From assembly GCF_963662255.1 (NCBI RefSeq), contig NC_085048.1, forward strand, positions 96,125,729 to 96,189,728: a stretch of DNA of 64,000 nt, in the 5' to 3' direction. Positions 49,539 through 61,900 of this stretch are shown here, piece by piece. The notes under the pieces were generated by a model that had not been told where the DNA came from, did not search any database, and saw only the letters and a list, made by a program, of their open reading frames with translations. Made by a program: the position numbers and the translations under genes. Source of the DNA: Cinclus cinclus. Taxonomy: Eukaryota > Chordata > Aves > Passeriformes > Cinclidae. Positions within the stretch are counted from its first letter, which is position 1; each line of letters starts with the position of its first letter.

Positions 49539-52500
49539 AAAATTTTCTCTTCCCAGCATTCCTTCTCTTTTCCCATCTCCCCTTATATTCTTTGTTTACA
49601 ATTGTTTTGTTTTGTTTTAAATACACCTGCTCCTTAACAATCCCTTCTTTCCCAAACACTTTCTAAAGACACGTCTCCTCCAGACCCTGTTAAAATAATG
49701 CAGGTTCTAATTGCAACAAACAGTTCATTAAAAACCAGAGGAAACAGCCAAAGCCTGGTTCCATTAATTGGTCCCTGAGATAAGAGTTTGACAAAATAAT
49801 TGTGCTAGCTCAGACAGCTCCCCAGAAGATCCCATCAGGGAGCTAAACCCCTCTTCAAGGGAAAAGGCAAATGTATGACAGCACTGAAGTCTAAAGAGAC
49901 AAAATAATAATAATTTAGTTTTTCTATTGTTCTTGTTACCACTCCTCCTGCTCAATAACTTAAAATATTCACACAGCTCCTTTTAGGAATAATGCCTTTA
50001 GCACTCATTCAAGCTATTATTGAATGCATGTATAGTTCTCTCATTCTGAAACCAGATTTTCCAAACCATAGGCTGTGGGGGAAATTCAAAAGGACCACTG
50101 GAGGGCTAGGGGAAAAAATAATCTTATTGTTAATGTAATTGTTTAAATTGTGATTGATTTAATATCAAAAGAAAACATAATTTTATTTCTATTGTTCTTT
50201 TTTGTAAGTTTTATGCTGACAGCATCTCATTTTTCCCAGGGTCAGGTCAATTGAGAAGTGGCTGTAAATGCTGACTGCAAGCAGTTATACTAATCAGCCT
50301 TTAAATGCTGGCTGCAGCTCAATCCCTGCACTACCAGGGAGAGTTCTGTGCGCTCCTCCTGTAATTATGGCCAATTGTCTCTCCTCTGCCCTGGAGGAGC
50401 TGAAGTACTCCTGCCTTGGAAAGGTAATTAGCTATTTCCTGCCTAAGGACAGTTGAATGGAGACAGATGAGCTCAAAACCCTTAAATATGCTCAGCACCA
50501 AACACTGCTATTCCTTACACACTGTTCCATTCCTTGAACAGCCACAACTCTTAGTGCTACTGGATTAATCCTTCTAGGGGTCTGCTTGTTGCCACCCCTC
50601 TGGCACCGAGTGTGTTCTCTGCAAGTTCTCTCCAAGTTCTCCAGGCAGGCTCCTCACGTCCTCAGGTGGGGAACTCGGTGCTGCCAAGTGTTGAACATCT
50701 CTGCACAAGAGCTGAGGTCTGTCAGTTCACAGAGCTGAGAATGTCAGCACTCTGCAAACACTGCATTTGTGTGTCCTGATGTCTGTGCTCATGTCTTACC
50801 TTGGGAGCACTGACCTGTTTAAGCAAGGGGCTTGGCTACTGTCTCTCTTCGAGCTCTTTGGAGGAGCACAGTCCTCCGTATATTACTTCAACCCAATTGC
50901 TACTGAATTTTGTTCCTTTAAAACTAGTGTGTATTTTGATAAAATTTCTTCAGAATATCCCTGTTTCCTTTTCCTCTGTATTCGCAATTCCCCCCAAAAT
51001 CCCACGCACTCATGTCTGTTTAACAAAGAACTCAGATTTGCTTCCTGAACTATGTACAGACACATCTTAAAATATCTTGCCAACTCATCTTTCATTCACC
51101 TGGAAGCCATATAACAAGTCAGACTGCCTTGAGTACTCACTGTCATCTGTCAGCTCTCAAGGTGTTCGTCAGGCTCATCATTTGCAGTCTTCATTTCGAG
51201 GCACGCCTGCAGGTCCTGTGATGTGCTGCAATGGAAAACTTTTTGCTTACATCTGGAATCATTGTTCTTGACATCTCAGATGGGGGTGAGGGGAAACCTC
51301 TATAAGGGGAAAAGGACAATGAAGCAAGATGTTAAGGCAGCTGTTTGGTCAATGAGTCACAGCTACTAAAAATTTGGCAGCAGCCACAAAGCAGCTAAAT
51401 GTAACCAGCTCTAAAAGGCCCACAGGATGTCTCTTTCTCATTCACTCACACATGCAAACACACAGAGTTTAGACAAGCAATTCCTTGCTCCTCATGCTCT
51501 TGAGATGAACTTGTAAGCTACTTGGGCATAGGGTTTAATTTCTACAGAAAGTATTTATTTTGCTTTCCTTTGCTGATTTTCTAACCTGTATCCCTCCAAT
51601 GGAGGTTTCTGAGGGTGTCTTAGGGTCTGATTTGAAGGCTGCTGAACCCAGAGTGAGTCTCTCCTTGATGTTCAGTGGAGAGACCACAGATCAAGCCCTT
51701 AGCAATCAGTTTGGGCTTCATGTCCTGGTGACTAAGAAGGTAGATGCTGGCAGTGTAGAACAATAGCTGAGGAGGCATAAAAGGGGACTTACTGTCTGTC
51801 TGATGCTGTGTGATGGCTCCTAATGTTGACTGTGGCCTCTTTGTTCATCATATATTTACTGCTGACGTGGCAACAGCTTTGAAGAGAAGGTAAGAACTTG
51901 AACTCCCTAGAGAAAGAAGACCAGAGAGACAACAGGGTGTTGGAAAAGAAGGGTCAGGAAGAACCAAAGATGAGCAGTTGTGATGGGAAGTGAAAAGGAA
52001 TGTGAGGAAACTGCCAAGGAAAAAAAATCACTTGAAACAGAAGGCAGGTTTTCACACCCACTCCTATGGGTAAAATGCCAATAACAGTAATTAACAACAG
52101 CAATGTACTAAAAAAAAGAGCATACAGCATGACCCATAACTAAAAAAAAGACTTCTGAAAATTCTTGCAGTGGTACTGTAATAATGATATAATATTGGTA
52201 GACAATTATAACTAGAGAAAAAAAAATGTTTTTATGAGCTCCAGATCAGCTACTCAAACTGGGAGGTGTCCACTTTTGACAGCTGTGAATTTGGTCCCTG
52301 ATTTTTGTAATGTTTCAGATCTTTTGAAGGCTGTTTTAAAAAGGGAGTTCTTCACTCCTCTTTCTGCAAAATAAGAAGGTTTATCAAGGAATTACTTATT
52401 TCAAAACTGAATGAATAATACACTATCAAATTCAAGTGTTCTTTATTGTAAGCCTGAAAACCTTTTGTTCAAAATGTATTAAGGTTGGAGAAAAGGTTTT

Positions 52501-55483
52501 AAAAGCTTAAATCTATTCCCAAACCACCATGAATGGTTTTCTGGGAAGGAAAGATTATATATTACACTTGGTTCCTCTCCAAGATTTGTAAGTCTTACAT
52601 GAATACTCCTCTTTCTCCTTCTGTGGCGACATATCTGAGATCAATTATGCCAACAGTAAAGTCTGGAATTTTTATAGTCCTGCTCTTTATGAGCATTTTC
52701 ATAGAAAAACTTATGAAGACTGAGGCATAGGAAAAGTCCAGTGATCCTGGCCTGCTATCTTCATCATCTCCAGCCCTCTGTCTTTTCCTCTTTACCCTCT
52801 CCAAGTGAAACCACTGGCTCACATAGTACACATACTGCATTGAGGTGATTTAAATGGCCATCTGTATGTTTATCTGAGGCCTCTGTGAATGGGCAGCCTC
52901 ATTAGTGCTTGTGTCATGGGTGGATGGGCCAACACAAATTCTGTTTGTGTAAGATAAGGTCTCCTGGCTTTATCTCTTTTGTTCATTCCTTTTGCACTCT
53001 CTCATTTTTCTTTTCTTTCCTCTCTGGGAGTTTATCCCTGCTGGAACTCACTTTCCTTATTTTTTTTTTTATTTCTGAGGTTGCCTTTACTTTCCTTTTT
53101 TCTCTGCACATGCTTAGGAGAAATCTATCTGAAAAGAAATACAATTTTAACCTGATTGTGGCTCTTCCTGTGGGAGTGATATTATTGACATTAGTGGGAC
53201 TAATTGGAGAAAATAGTGTTATTCAGGACAAGGGAGTACCAGGAGTAGTTCCTTAGTAATAACCTTTTAAGTGGTGACTGGGGACCTGGAAGTTTTGAAA
53301 GCTGCCCTTAGATTTATTTACTTCATGGAATGATAAGAAAGGGTGAATCTGTATTATTTGTCTATAATTAATATCTACTTTGTATCATCTCCCAAATCAG
53401 TGATGGAAGGATTAGGAATTATAAGCAAAATGTATTCATTGGATTGATGTGCTTACCTTTGGCTTTAGATTTTGAAAAACATGTTTACAGGGAGGATGCT
53501 GAATCTGTCATGCTTAGTTGCACTGACTAGCCCTTGACTGCTCAAATGCTCCTGCTGGGTGAACTAAGTATTTAATAAATTCTGAGGAGCAGTGTTGTGC
53601 TTCACTGGCTGGGAAATTGGGAACTGGAGAGGCAATTGTATTAGTCAATACGAAGGGAGGTCACTGTCGGGGTTTTAAATCGAGGCTTAAAGAAAGCAAA
53701 TTTTAATTCAGACAAGCGGTGGCTCAACCACAGGTGGGGTTTTGTCCCTGTAAGGAAATCACAAGAATGGTATGTTGGCTATCCAACATAATGTTGAATT
53801 TTCCATGTAGTTTCTGCTGCATTTAGTTCACTGCCTATCCCCCCCGCTGTCTGCAACCTGAGTGCTCTGCTTGATCCTTCCTGGTTTATTCCTCAACATT
53901 AGTATCAGCTTCAATGGGAATTTTGAACAAGAGTGAGGACATTAAGGAGAGACATGAGTGATGGTTGAAAATCACCGAGAGTCAAACTATTACTCACTCC
54001 TAAGTACTTTTGGAAGCCATCTGCAGAAATTGAGATAACAGAATCCAGTTTTCTCTTTTATCAAAGAGCATGTCCAGGAAGGGTAAGGGCTAAGGAAGGA
54101 TACATTTGCTTTCAAAAATAAGTTATTATCTCTGACTGAAATACACATGTAGCACACATGTGGGAGGAGGAGCAAGTGTAACTGTCTTTTAGTTGGTAAA
54201 AAATGCATCTGTAAAACTTAAAAAGGATTCCCCAGACTCTGAGAAGGCATTGTACCCTTTTGATAGCTTTTTACAACTGAATTTCAGTTCCAGTGTTCAG
54301 ATTGTTTCAGCACAGCTGTGGGAAAATATAACCCTGGTCCTAGGAATAGGAAGGAATGTCTATTTTTCATCCTCACGTAATTGAAAACTGACTGAAAACA
54401 ATTGGCAGGAATCTTAATATTCACATTTGGGCAGACACCAAACATGGGAAATTTCAGACCAAGGGAATTTTTTGGGGGAGATTATGAAGAAGTACATAAG
54501 AATAGGGTTTTATTTTTCATTTTTCTTATTATTTTGTTGTTGTTGTTTTCTTTTTAATGGTGATAGTGTTTCATTAGAGGTGACTCAATATATAAGTTGT
54601 CCAATCATTTTTTCCTAGCGCTTGTTCTTCATACCCTGCATTTATTACTTAGTCTAAAAGTAACAGACAGTGTATCTTTAAATAGAAATTACATTCCTGT
54701 CAGCTTACCCAAAGCCCAAATATGGGACAGAGTGTCAGAGAAAAACAGTAACATGAGGGATTCAGGGACTTGACAAGGTTACAGACTCTGCTCCTGCCTG
54801 ATAAACAACTTAGACTGAGTTGTTCTTCCTGAACTTGTATCTCAGGACATAAAAGTAAGGGGGAAGTAACCCCTTTCTTGACCAACAACAGAGAGAGAGA
54901 GATCTAATGCAGGGTGAAGTGTGGAGTATCTGGACAGAACAGGGTAACAAGGTATTAATGTCCCATTTATTTTGGTTTATTGACACCTTAGGCTGAGGTT
55001 AATAAAGAGGCACATGGCTTCACTGGTGGAAAGATTTGGCTGTGTGCTGTAAACTATTATAAATATTACATGGTGTAGTTGAGGACCCTACACTCCAAAT
55101 GTAATCTAGTATGGCTCTAACACTGAAGAACCACTCCATAAAAATGGCACTTCTCTGTTCTGCACATCTGTTTCTTGCGTGCATTTTAAGAGTAAGAGCT
55201 GCTTAAATAACATTTAAATGAGGGTTTTACTGTGGGGGTTTTTGTAAGAAAAAAACATCTGCAGAGTTCTGTACAGCCAAGTCTACTTGGAAAGAGAGCT
55301 TGCTCTTCTTCAGCATGACTTTTAACTGCAAAATCATTGCTGCTCTCCTTTATTTCTGTGTGTGTGTGCAGTGAAGATGTGAGGTCAGGAGGAAATGCCT
55401 TGCACTTGTGCAGGACTGGAGAGAAGAATAGAAGTTGCATGTGGGTTCCTGCAAGCTGATGTCACAGGAAAGCAGCAGCAGCC

Positions 55484-55527
55484 CAGCCTGTGCAAATGCT
55501 GAGGTCAGCCTGTGCAAATGCTGGGGT
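55484..55527 (+). repeat. 22-bp tandem duplication
   Basis: CAGCCTGTGCAAATGCTG followed by AGGT or GGGT, two copies head to tail with one mismatch in 22. Each copy contains a TGCAAAT octamer-like core. It is clearly recent. Confidence 0.85.
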
Positions 55528-55839
55528 CCTCCTGCAATTAGAGGCCTCCAAGGAAGTATATCCATGCACCAATAGAGTACCATCAGGACTCTGTGCTGAC
55601 CTTCTCCTTGTTAGCAATCCCAGCTGGACCCACATCTCTTCTCCCCCACTCCTGGGGAATTCCCTCCTCATCTTCTTCATTCTTTGTTTCTCAGCCTCTG
55701 GGACTGGAATGCTTCCTGGCTAGCTCCCTTCTAATTGAGGGCAACCTTGGCTACTCCCACTGGTGGGAGATAGTCACACCCTTCAGAGTGTCATAGGCAG
55801 AGAGCAGCTGTTCGTTTGACTCCCAGTGACCCTCCTCTC

Positions 55840-55985
55840 CCTTCCCTCCCTGTGGCCTGGCTGTTTTCACCACGAAGCTCACACCACGAGCAGCATCCAA
55901 TGTGCTGCTGTGATTTGAACTCGGGCAGCAGGAAAAATCTGACCATTCCCCGCCTGGTGGCTCACTGCACTGAGCCACCACATCA
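55840..55985 (-). mobile_element. Possible tRNA-derived SINE / MIR-type relic
   Basis: On the minus strand TGGCTCAGTGCA (55977-55966) resembles a pol III A box (TRGCNNAGYNGG), and GTTCAAATC (55920-55912) fits the B box GWTCRANNC exactly, 45 bases further on. What follows loosely parallels MIR (GCTCGTGGTGTGAG near CTGTGTGACC). The A-box region is also part of a perfect 9-bp hairpin (55956-55979). It could be a MIR copy with its 5' end or another tRNA-derived SINE. Confidence 0.4.
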
Positions 55986-57373
55986 GCTGGAGTCTAGCTC
56001 CTTATTACATCCAGATGCACAAACAGTTTGCCTGCCAAGAGCATGCTTGGTGCTTTGTGAAACCCTATCACCGAGATGGATTAGTGGTAGGACTGCCAGG
56101 AGTGGCGTTCAGGAAGGCATCAGGAGGGAGGGAAGCCTCCGTAAGTGTGGTACATCCACTTCCTGAGATGGGCTTGCTTCTGGAAAATGTCTTTCTACTC
56201 AGAGGTAATTATAAGCACAGAAGGAGGAAAACAAGGAAGAGAAGAAGGTTTGCTAAGTGGTTCCAGGTTATAAATCAAAGCTCCACAGATCTGTTCCATT
56301 TCCATAGTCTCACATCCAATAGCCTTCATTTCTGTTCTTGGTGCTTTACTGTGCAACTCATTTCCCTCTGGCTCCACAGCTCTGGGCAGTTCCTTCTAGA
56401 GCAGCACGAGTCTTCTCTCACAGGTCCTGTTTTATAGTCCACTGTGCCTCTTTCTGTGCTTCTCACTTTGCTGAGGAGGGACTCACCCTCCCCAAACCTT
56501 CACACTTACTCTATCTGTTACTATAGTGGCAGTTCAACTTAAAATTTAGAAAATGTTAATTGAACTTCCTGTTCTCTGCATAAAAAGGTAGTGGCTGTCA
56601 CTTAATGCAAAGCTGTGCATGCATGTAGCCCACATTGTGTGAGCTTCCCCATGAATGAGAATCTGTGAAACAGAATTGTAGGAGGATGGTTTGTAAGGAT
56701 AGTGCTGAAGGCAATTTTCCTCAATAAATTACAGCTGTCCTGATTACTGAGGAGTGGAAACAGCCTTGCCTAGCCAATGAGGATGGGTATTATAAAAGAG
56801 TGGGCTAGCTGGTTGTTGGTTTGAGATTTAGTTTGCTGCAGTTTCAGATGGGGGCTGCTGGCTGTGAGGAATAAGGGCCATGTGGTTGTGTAAGGGGCAG
56901 GTTGGGGTTAGTTGGTCATGAAGAAGGAAATTTGCAGAGAGAAGGAGGGAAGAAGTCAGTGCTGTGTGGAGCTGCCTGAGAGAAGGCACAAAAAGTTTTT
57001 CATAAGGTACCGGTGATGGTGCTAGTTGTGTCTGTCTTGACAGCAGAATCATTATTTCTGAATTTGCTCATGCATCTCTACTGATTTAAGGACCAAAATT
57101 ATTAAAAACCCAGGCCTGGATCCCTGTTTTGCTTGCAAATGGACAATAGCAGAACCCAGAATTCAGATATTAATGTGATCAGTTTTCAGAATATTCAAAA
57201 TGGGAATCTGAGTTCTGCGGACTAAAATGACTTCCATGATAGTTAAATCTTAGGCTATCTAGGGACCGTTATCCGTGCAAGAGCTTCCTTCTTCAGTGAA
57301 ATAAGCTGTTCCTTCTTACTCAAGGCAAAGGATCTGTTAAATCTGTAGGCTGGGTTTTCTGTCTGGTTTCTGG

Positions 57374-57387
57374 CCACCAGGGGACAG
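57374..57387 (+). promoter_or_regulatory. CTCF-like motif, forward
   Basis: CCACCAGGGGACAG agrees with the CTCF core CCASYAGRKGGCRS at 13 of 14 positions; the mismatch is A for G at position 11. Confidence 0.4.
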
Positions 57388-58886
57388 ACAGTAACTGTCA
57401 CATAAAGACAACACTGTGTCCTTGGTGCCTCATGTACATCATAGACAGCCAGTGCCTCAGCGTTAACTATTTCTTAATGTCAGAAAAAAGTATCCTAGCC
57501 AGTACAAATCAGATACCAAAATATATTTGCTGAATTAGCACAGCGGAAGTATTAGAAATAAAGCACATATATATTTCAGATGCGGTATAGGAATATTGCT
57601 GTAATTGTCTAAGTGTTTATAGTTCAAAAATATACTTGATGTTAGGAGATTGAAGTAACATGTGAAGTGGCATACAGTGCCTTCCAGAGGCTTTAGCCCT
57701 ATAAAACTACTTAGAGGAGAAGATATGAAGACTTGATAGATCAGTGATAAAAACATGGTTCTTTGGGACTTCTTACCTCATGTTCATAATAGATTCAGGT
57801 CCATAGTACACTTAATGGCAGCCAGGTACTACCTTCTGAGCATAAAAAAAAAATTAATGTCTTGCAGCACCATTGTTTGCAGCTGAGTCATGAGAAATGA
57901 TGGACTTCTCCCTCAGCCCTGCAGGACCTGTCCCTATCATGCTGCCTGTCTGGGTACTCTGCAGGCAAAGAACTTCATCCACCCTCAAACACATCAGCCT
58001 AGGGCTCCATCTCCTTCCTCACTCAAACTGGGCTGTTTTGACCTCTGAAGGATTATTCTGTGCAGTCACAAGCCAAGTCTCACTTATTGAGATAACTCAA
58101 TCACCCTGAAAACAGCTAAGTTGGGTATTTCATCATTCTTGCTTGTGAAGTTGATAAAACAAAGATTATCTTCAGTGCTTCCTGCATCATAAATACCTCT
58201 ACAGATACTTTATTGCATTTTCAGTGACCTTTTGTTTATATTTTTCATAACGTACCAGACTCATTCACAGGACTGTTAATTATCACTGAATTTAGTAATT
58301 TTGGATCATTTTTGATGATTGTCATCCAAAGAGTGGAATATGATCTGGTGGAGGAACTTGCTTTTGTTTGGTCCTTGGCAGGGGAAAATGTGCTTAACCA
58401 GGAGAAGTCAGCAGTAAATTGAAGGGAATAAAAATTGACCTTTCTTGACAAACTGAATTTTCATTGCTTTCTCATGTCTTCATGCTCTGAGTAATGTAAG
58501 GAATGCCAGAGGCGTAGTGTCTGCAAGTTCTGATATTAAAAATAAAAACTTTATGTAAGCTAGTTGTGTTTTCCTCTGTCCACTTTTAGTTTTCTCATTC
58601 TCTCTGTCTCTCTCTTTTTACTCATTACAAGAAAGCAAAGCAAATCCTGGAGATTATAGTCCTACATGAAATACTTCCCCTGTGGGTCTCTGAGTACTGC
58701 CAAGTCACTGATATAACATCCCACTGCTCCTAAGAGATCCATGGACAATCACTGATAATAGTTTTTCAGGCTTTTCCAGTCTTATTAAAAAATCTGTGAG
58801 AGATTAAATGAAAACTTAAGGTGTTAGACAGCTGCAAAAATCAGAAAATCCTTCCAGCTGACCAAGGGGGGATTTTTGAGCATCTT

Positions 58887-58900
58887 CTGCCATCTTGTGG
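58887..58900 (-). promoter_or_regulatory. CTCF-like motif, reverse
   Basis: Read on the minus strand, CCACAAGATGGCAG agrees with CCASYAGRKGGCRS at 13 of 14 positions; the mismatch is A at position 5. It faces the forward motif 1.5 kb to its left. Confidence 0.4.
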
Positions 58901-61900
58901 GCTTAAGGGGAACATTGGCTTTGCTTATTAATGACGTGAGATGTCAAAGCTTTCCTTGTGGCTTCTGCTGGCTAGCAAGCGAGACACAGCCCACGGCAGT
59001 CTCTTCTGTAGGCACAGGTTTGGGGGAACCTGCTGACCTTCATGGGACTGCCCTAAGCCTCTCCCAGTATGCCTGTGGCCAGGATGTCCAATTATAGGTT
59101 GGTTATCTAGTCATTGTTAGAGGAAAGGATCAAGCTACGTGGGGGCTTCTCTTGCTGTCAGTTCGTTTTGGGGGATGCCCACGGTGCTATCCAGGGAGAA
59201 ATCTGCACCAGTTTCACCTCTATATGCAGCAGAGGTGCCAGGGAGCTCAAGAAACTGAGTGTGGAGCTGGAAACCAGTCTTCTACCTGCAACCCTAGCTC
59301 ACCCCAGCTCTGGCTGTGTGGGTGGCCTCAGGCATGGCTCTGAGCACAGAGAAAGAAGCCGATCATTTCTGAGTGATAATCCCGTGTTTGTCCTTTCTTA
59401 AAACTTCCCACTGCAACGAGCAGCAGCATCGCTCTGTGTAAATAAAGTGACTGGCAGTACGTGAACCGCACAGTCCTACAGAGCTGGGTGGTTGTGCAAC
59501 AGCTGAAGCACAGCAAGGTTTGGATACCAGAGGCTGATCCAGGTCCACGCTCCCACGTTTTGACAGTAAAAGCACTGCTGTGACCCCTGAGTAAGTGGCA
59601 ACAGTATCTTCAGTGTGAGCAGTTTGCTTTCATACCCATGCACACCATCAGCCTTTTGGTCTCATTAGCTAAAGACAGCCAAAATAGAGTGTGCCTTTGT
59701 TTGCTTTAGGCTGCTTTGGTTGAGCTCCTCTGCAGGTTTTGGGATTGATTGGGGGTGATTGATTCTGCCATGTGAATATGTTCCTTTCATATTCTTGGCT
59801 TGTTTTTAAATTGGGTGTTTGAAGCCACAGTCAGGCAGAATAGAGAGAGTGAGTCCTCACCAGGAAGAGGCTATTAATGACTTTTGCAGATGAGGGGTCA
59901 GGGCTCATTTCAAGTAGATTTTATTGGTAGTCTCTTACAGTAGGGAAGCCATGAGCTGTTGCTATCCCAGGCTTTGGAGGGGAATATTCTTGCGGATGTA
60001 GATTTTTTCCTGTCTATTACCTTCCATCTCTGTGGTTCCCAGACATAATATCTATAATATCAGTTAGTTCATTTCTCTCTTTAACCTACCTTCCTCCCTA
60101 TCCTTTGTTCTTTGCTACCTCTCCAGTTCCCATTATTCTCTGTGGACCTTGAAGAGTCTTTGCCGCCTTCATCCCAGACGGGGTTGCCCAGGCTCTTTTT
60201 CCCAGTTTACATCCCAGACTATTTCCCATGTTCTCAATTCAGGCGTTGCTGTAGAATAAGATACATGCCTTCTCCATAGTGACTATCAGCTGGTGGGACA
60301 GACAAACTGCCACCTTGCTTTCCTTTGCTCTTGTACCACTCAGTCCAGAAGATGCTGCAAACAGGGAAGTTGCACATGGAAAGCACAGAAAACCTACTTT
60401 TGTCACATGGAGTCCCAGGCTGTGAGTTTGTGAGGATGGTATATAAACAGAGAGAATGGTAACACAAAAGATCTGTGAGATTTAAGCATGAGTAGTTACT
60501 CTGTATGGTGGCACAACCTCAGCAGGCAGATGAATTGGGTGAATGCACAATCAGGAGGAAATTCCAGCCATTAGATGAATCCATTAAACAACTGTACTGA
60601 AGATGAGCAGATTGCTGTCTTTCAAAGACTTTGTATTTTGTGCAAACATGGACAGATCTTCTGGGGAACACCAGGTCCAGGTCAAATTTAGTCTCTCCTC
60701 TTCATAGAAAATGCTTCTTTAGCTTTCCTCTAGTAAAAATCAAAACCAGCTGTCCCGCACCCCCTGAAGAAAACAACTATTAACGCTAATTTTTTTAACA
60801 TCAAAGCCAACCCTTAGACTTATTTTAGAAAGGGATGGATAGTTTTGATCAAACATTTCAAAATATTGGGGTACTAAGGCAACTTATTTTAACCATATGG
60901 ATATTTGCAGCCCAGCAGATTTGGTTGACAAATGCACAAGACATCTCACAACTGAGATAAGTGTTCTGCACAGGTTTAAAAATAAGGAGTTCTGTTAACA
61001 CTATTTATTAAAAAAAAATAAAAATGTAGCTCTCTCAGAGCATGCATTCATTACCCTAGTGAAGTAACTGTGTAAATCCTTGCCATCTAACCTAAGGAAA
61101 TCTTTTCCTGACACCCAGAATTGTCAAATAGGAAGGCCTGCCTTTAGATTGTCTTATTTACAAGTAGTCTGTATTACACGGTGATATTATTAGGAAGTTC
61201 AATAAAAATGCACTGAGGAACTAGTGTCACAGTTCCTGCAGTAGCCAGAGATGTTTGTCTCTTATTGGAGTGTCTGTCACGACTGAGAACCTGTGGCATA
61301 TGTTGCCATATTTTCACTCATGGAACCTGACAGGAACTGGAAATAGTTATGAGGCTGAGTGGTGCATATGCAGTTTCTTTCTCTGAGCCTGATGTTTTAA
61401 TCTTCCCTTTTGTCATGTTGCATGTTGCCTGGTTATGCCATCACTTTGTATCTTGGGACTGCACAAGTCTCTGGAATCAGTTTGGTGGCATCTGTCATTC
61501 TGACTACTTACCTGTCCTCTGCACACACATATTGGGGAAGACATAAGGGACACAAGTAATACTGAAAATAATCCTAAAAGCTATGATGTTTTTGAATGCA
61601 GCATAGAAGGTAATTGAAGTAAAAGAGAATCTAACCCCAAGGCTGCATGAATTCTCTGAATTCAATTAGACTTTAATGATGTAGCTTGTTATATGTTGAG
61701 AAATTAAAAGGCATCCCGGGAAAAGAAAAATCACAGTATTTTAACAGATCAAGATAATTAATGGATCTAGATATATGCAGCATTCTTTCCTGTCACCTCA
61801 TGATAAGCAGAGCCTCATATTTTTTTCTGTTTTTAGGCAAAGCTGCCAATATGACATATTAAACAATTGTAGATTTGCAGAATCATGAGCAGAGGAAATT

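Larger units (their letters stand above)
38607..55483. other. Gene-free stretch, mostly featureless
   Basis: I recognise no gene in this ~17 kb. The longest frames (44167-44622 plus, 151 codons; 43347-43694 plus; 52909-53256 plus; 43729-44031 minus) resemble no family I know. Visible items are T-rich tracts, a MEF2 consensus at 46885-46894, a 16-bp tandem duplication at 49508-49538, a block with TAATTA motifs at 50210-50460 and small repeats. G exceeds C on the plus strand in the lines sampled. Confidence 0.55.

Noticed and set aside
50095..50108. A third CTCF-like motif (CCACTGGAGGGCTA).
   Set aside because: Only 11 of 14 positions fit, which is expected by chance in 64 kb.
56015..56437. 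140-codon plus-strand frame with a basic RRRKTRKRRR stretch.
   Set aside because: The basic run comes from purine-rich GGAGGAAAACAAGGAAGAGA sequence; there is no family match.
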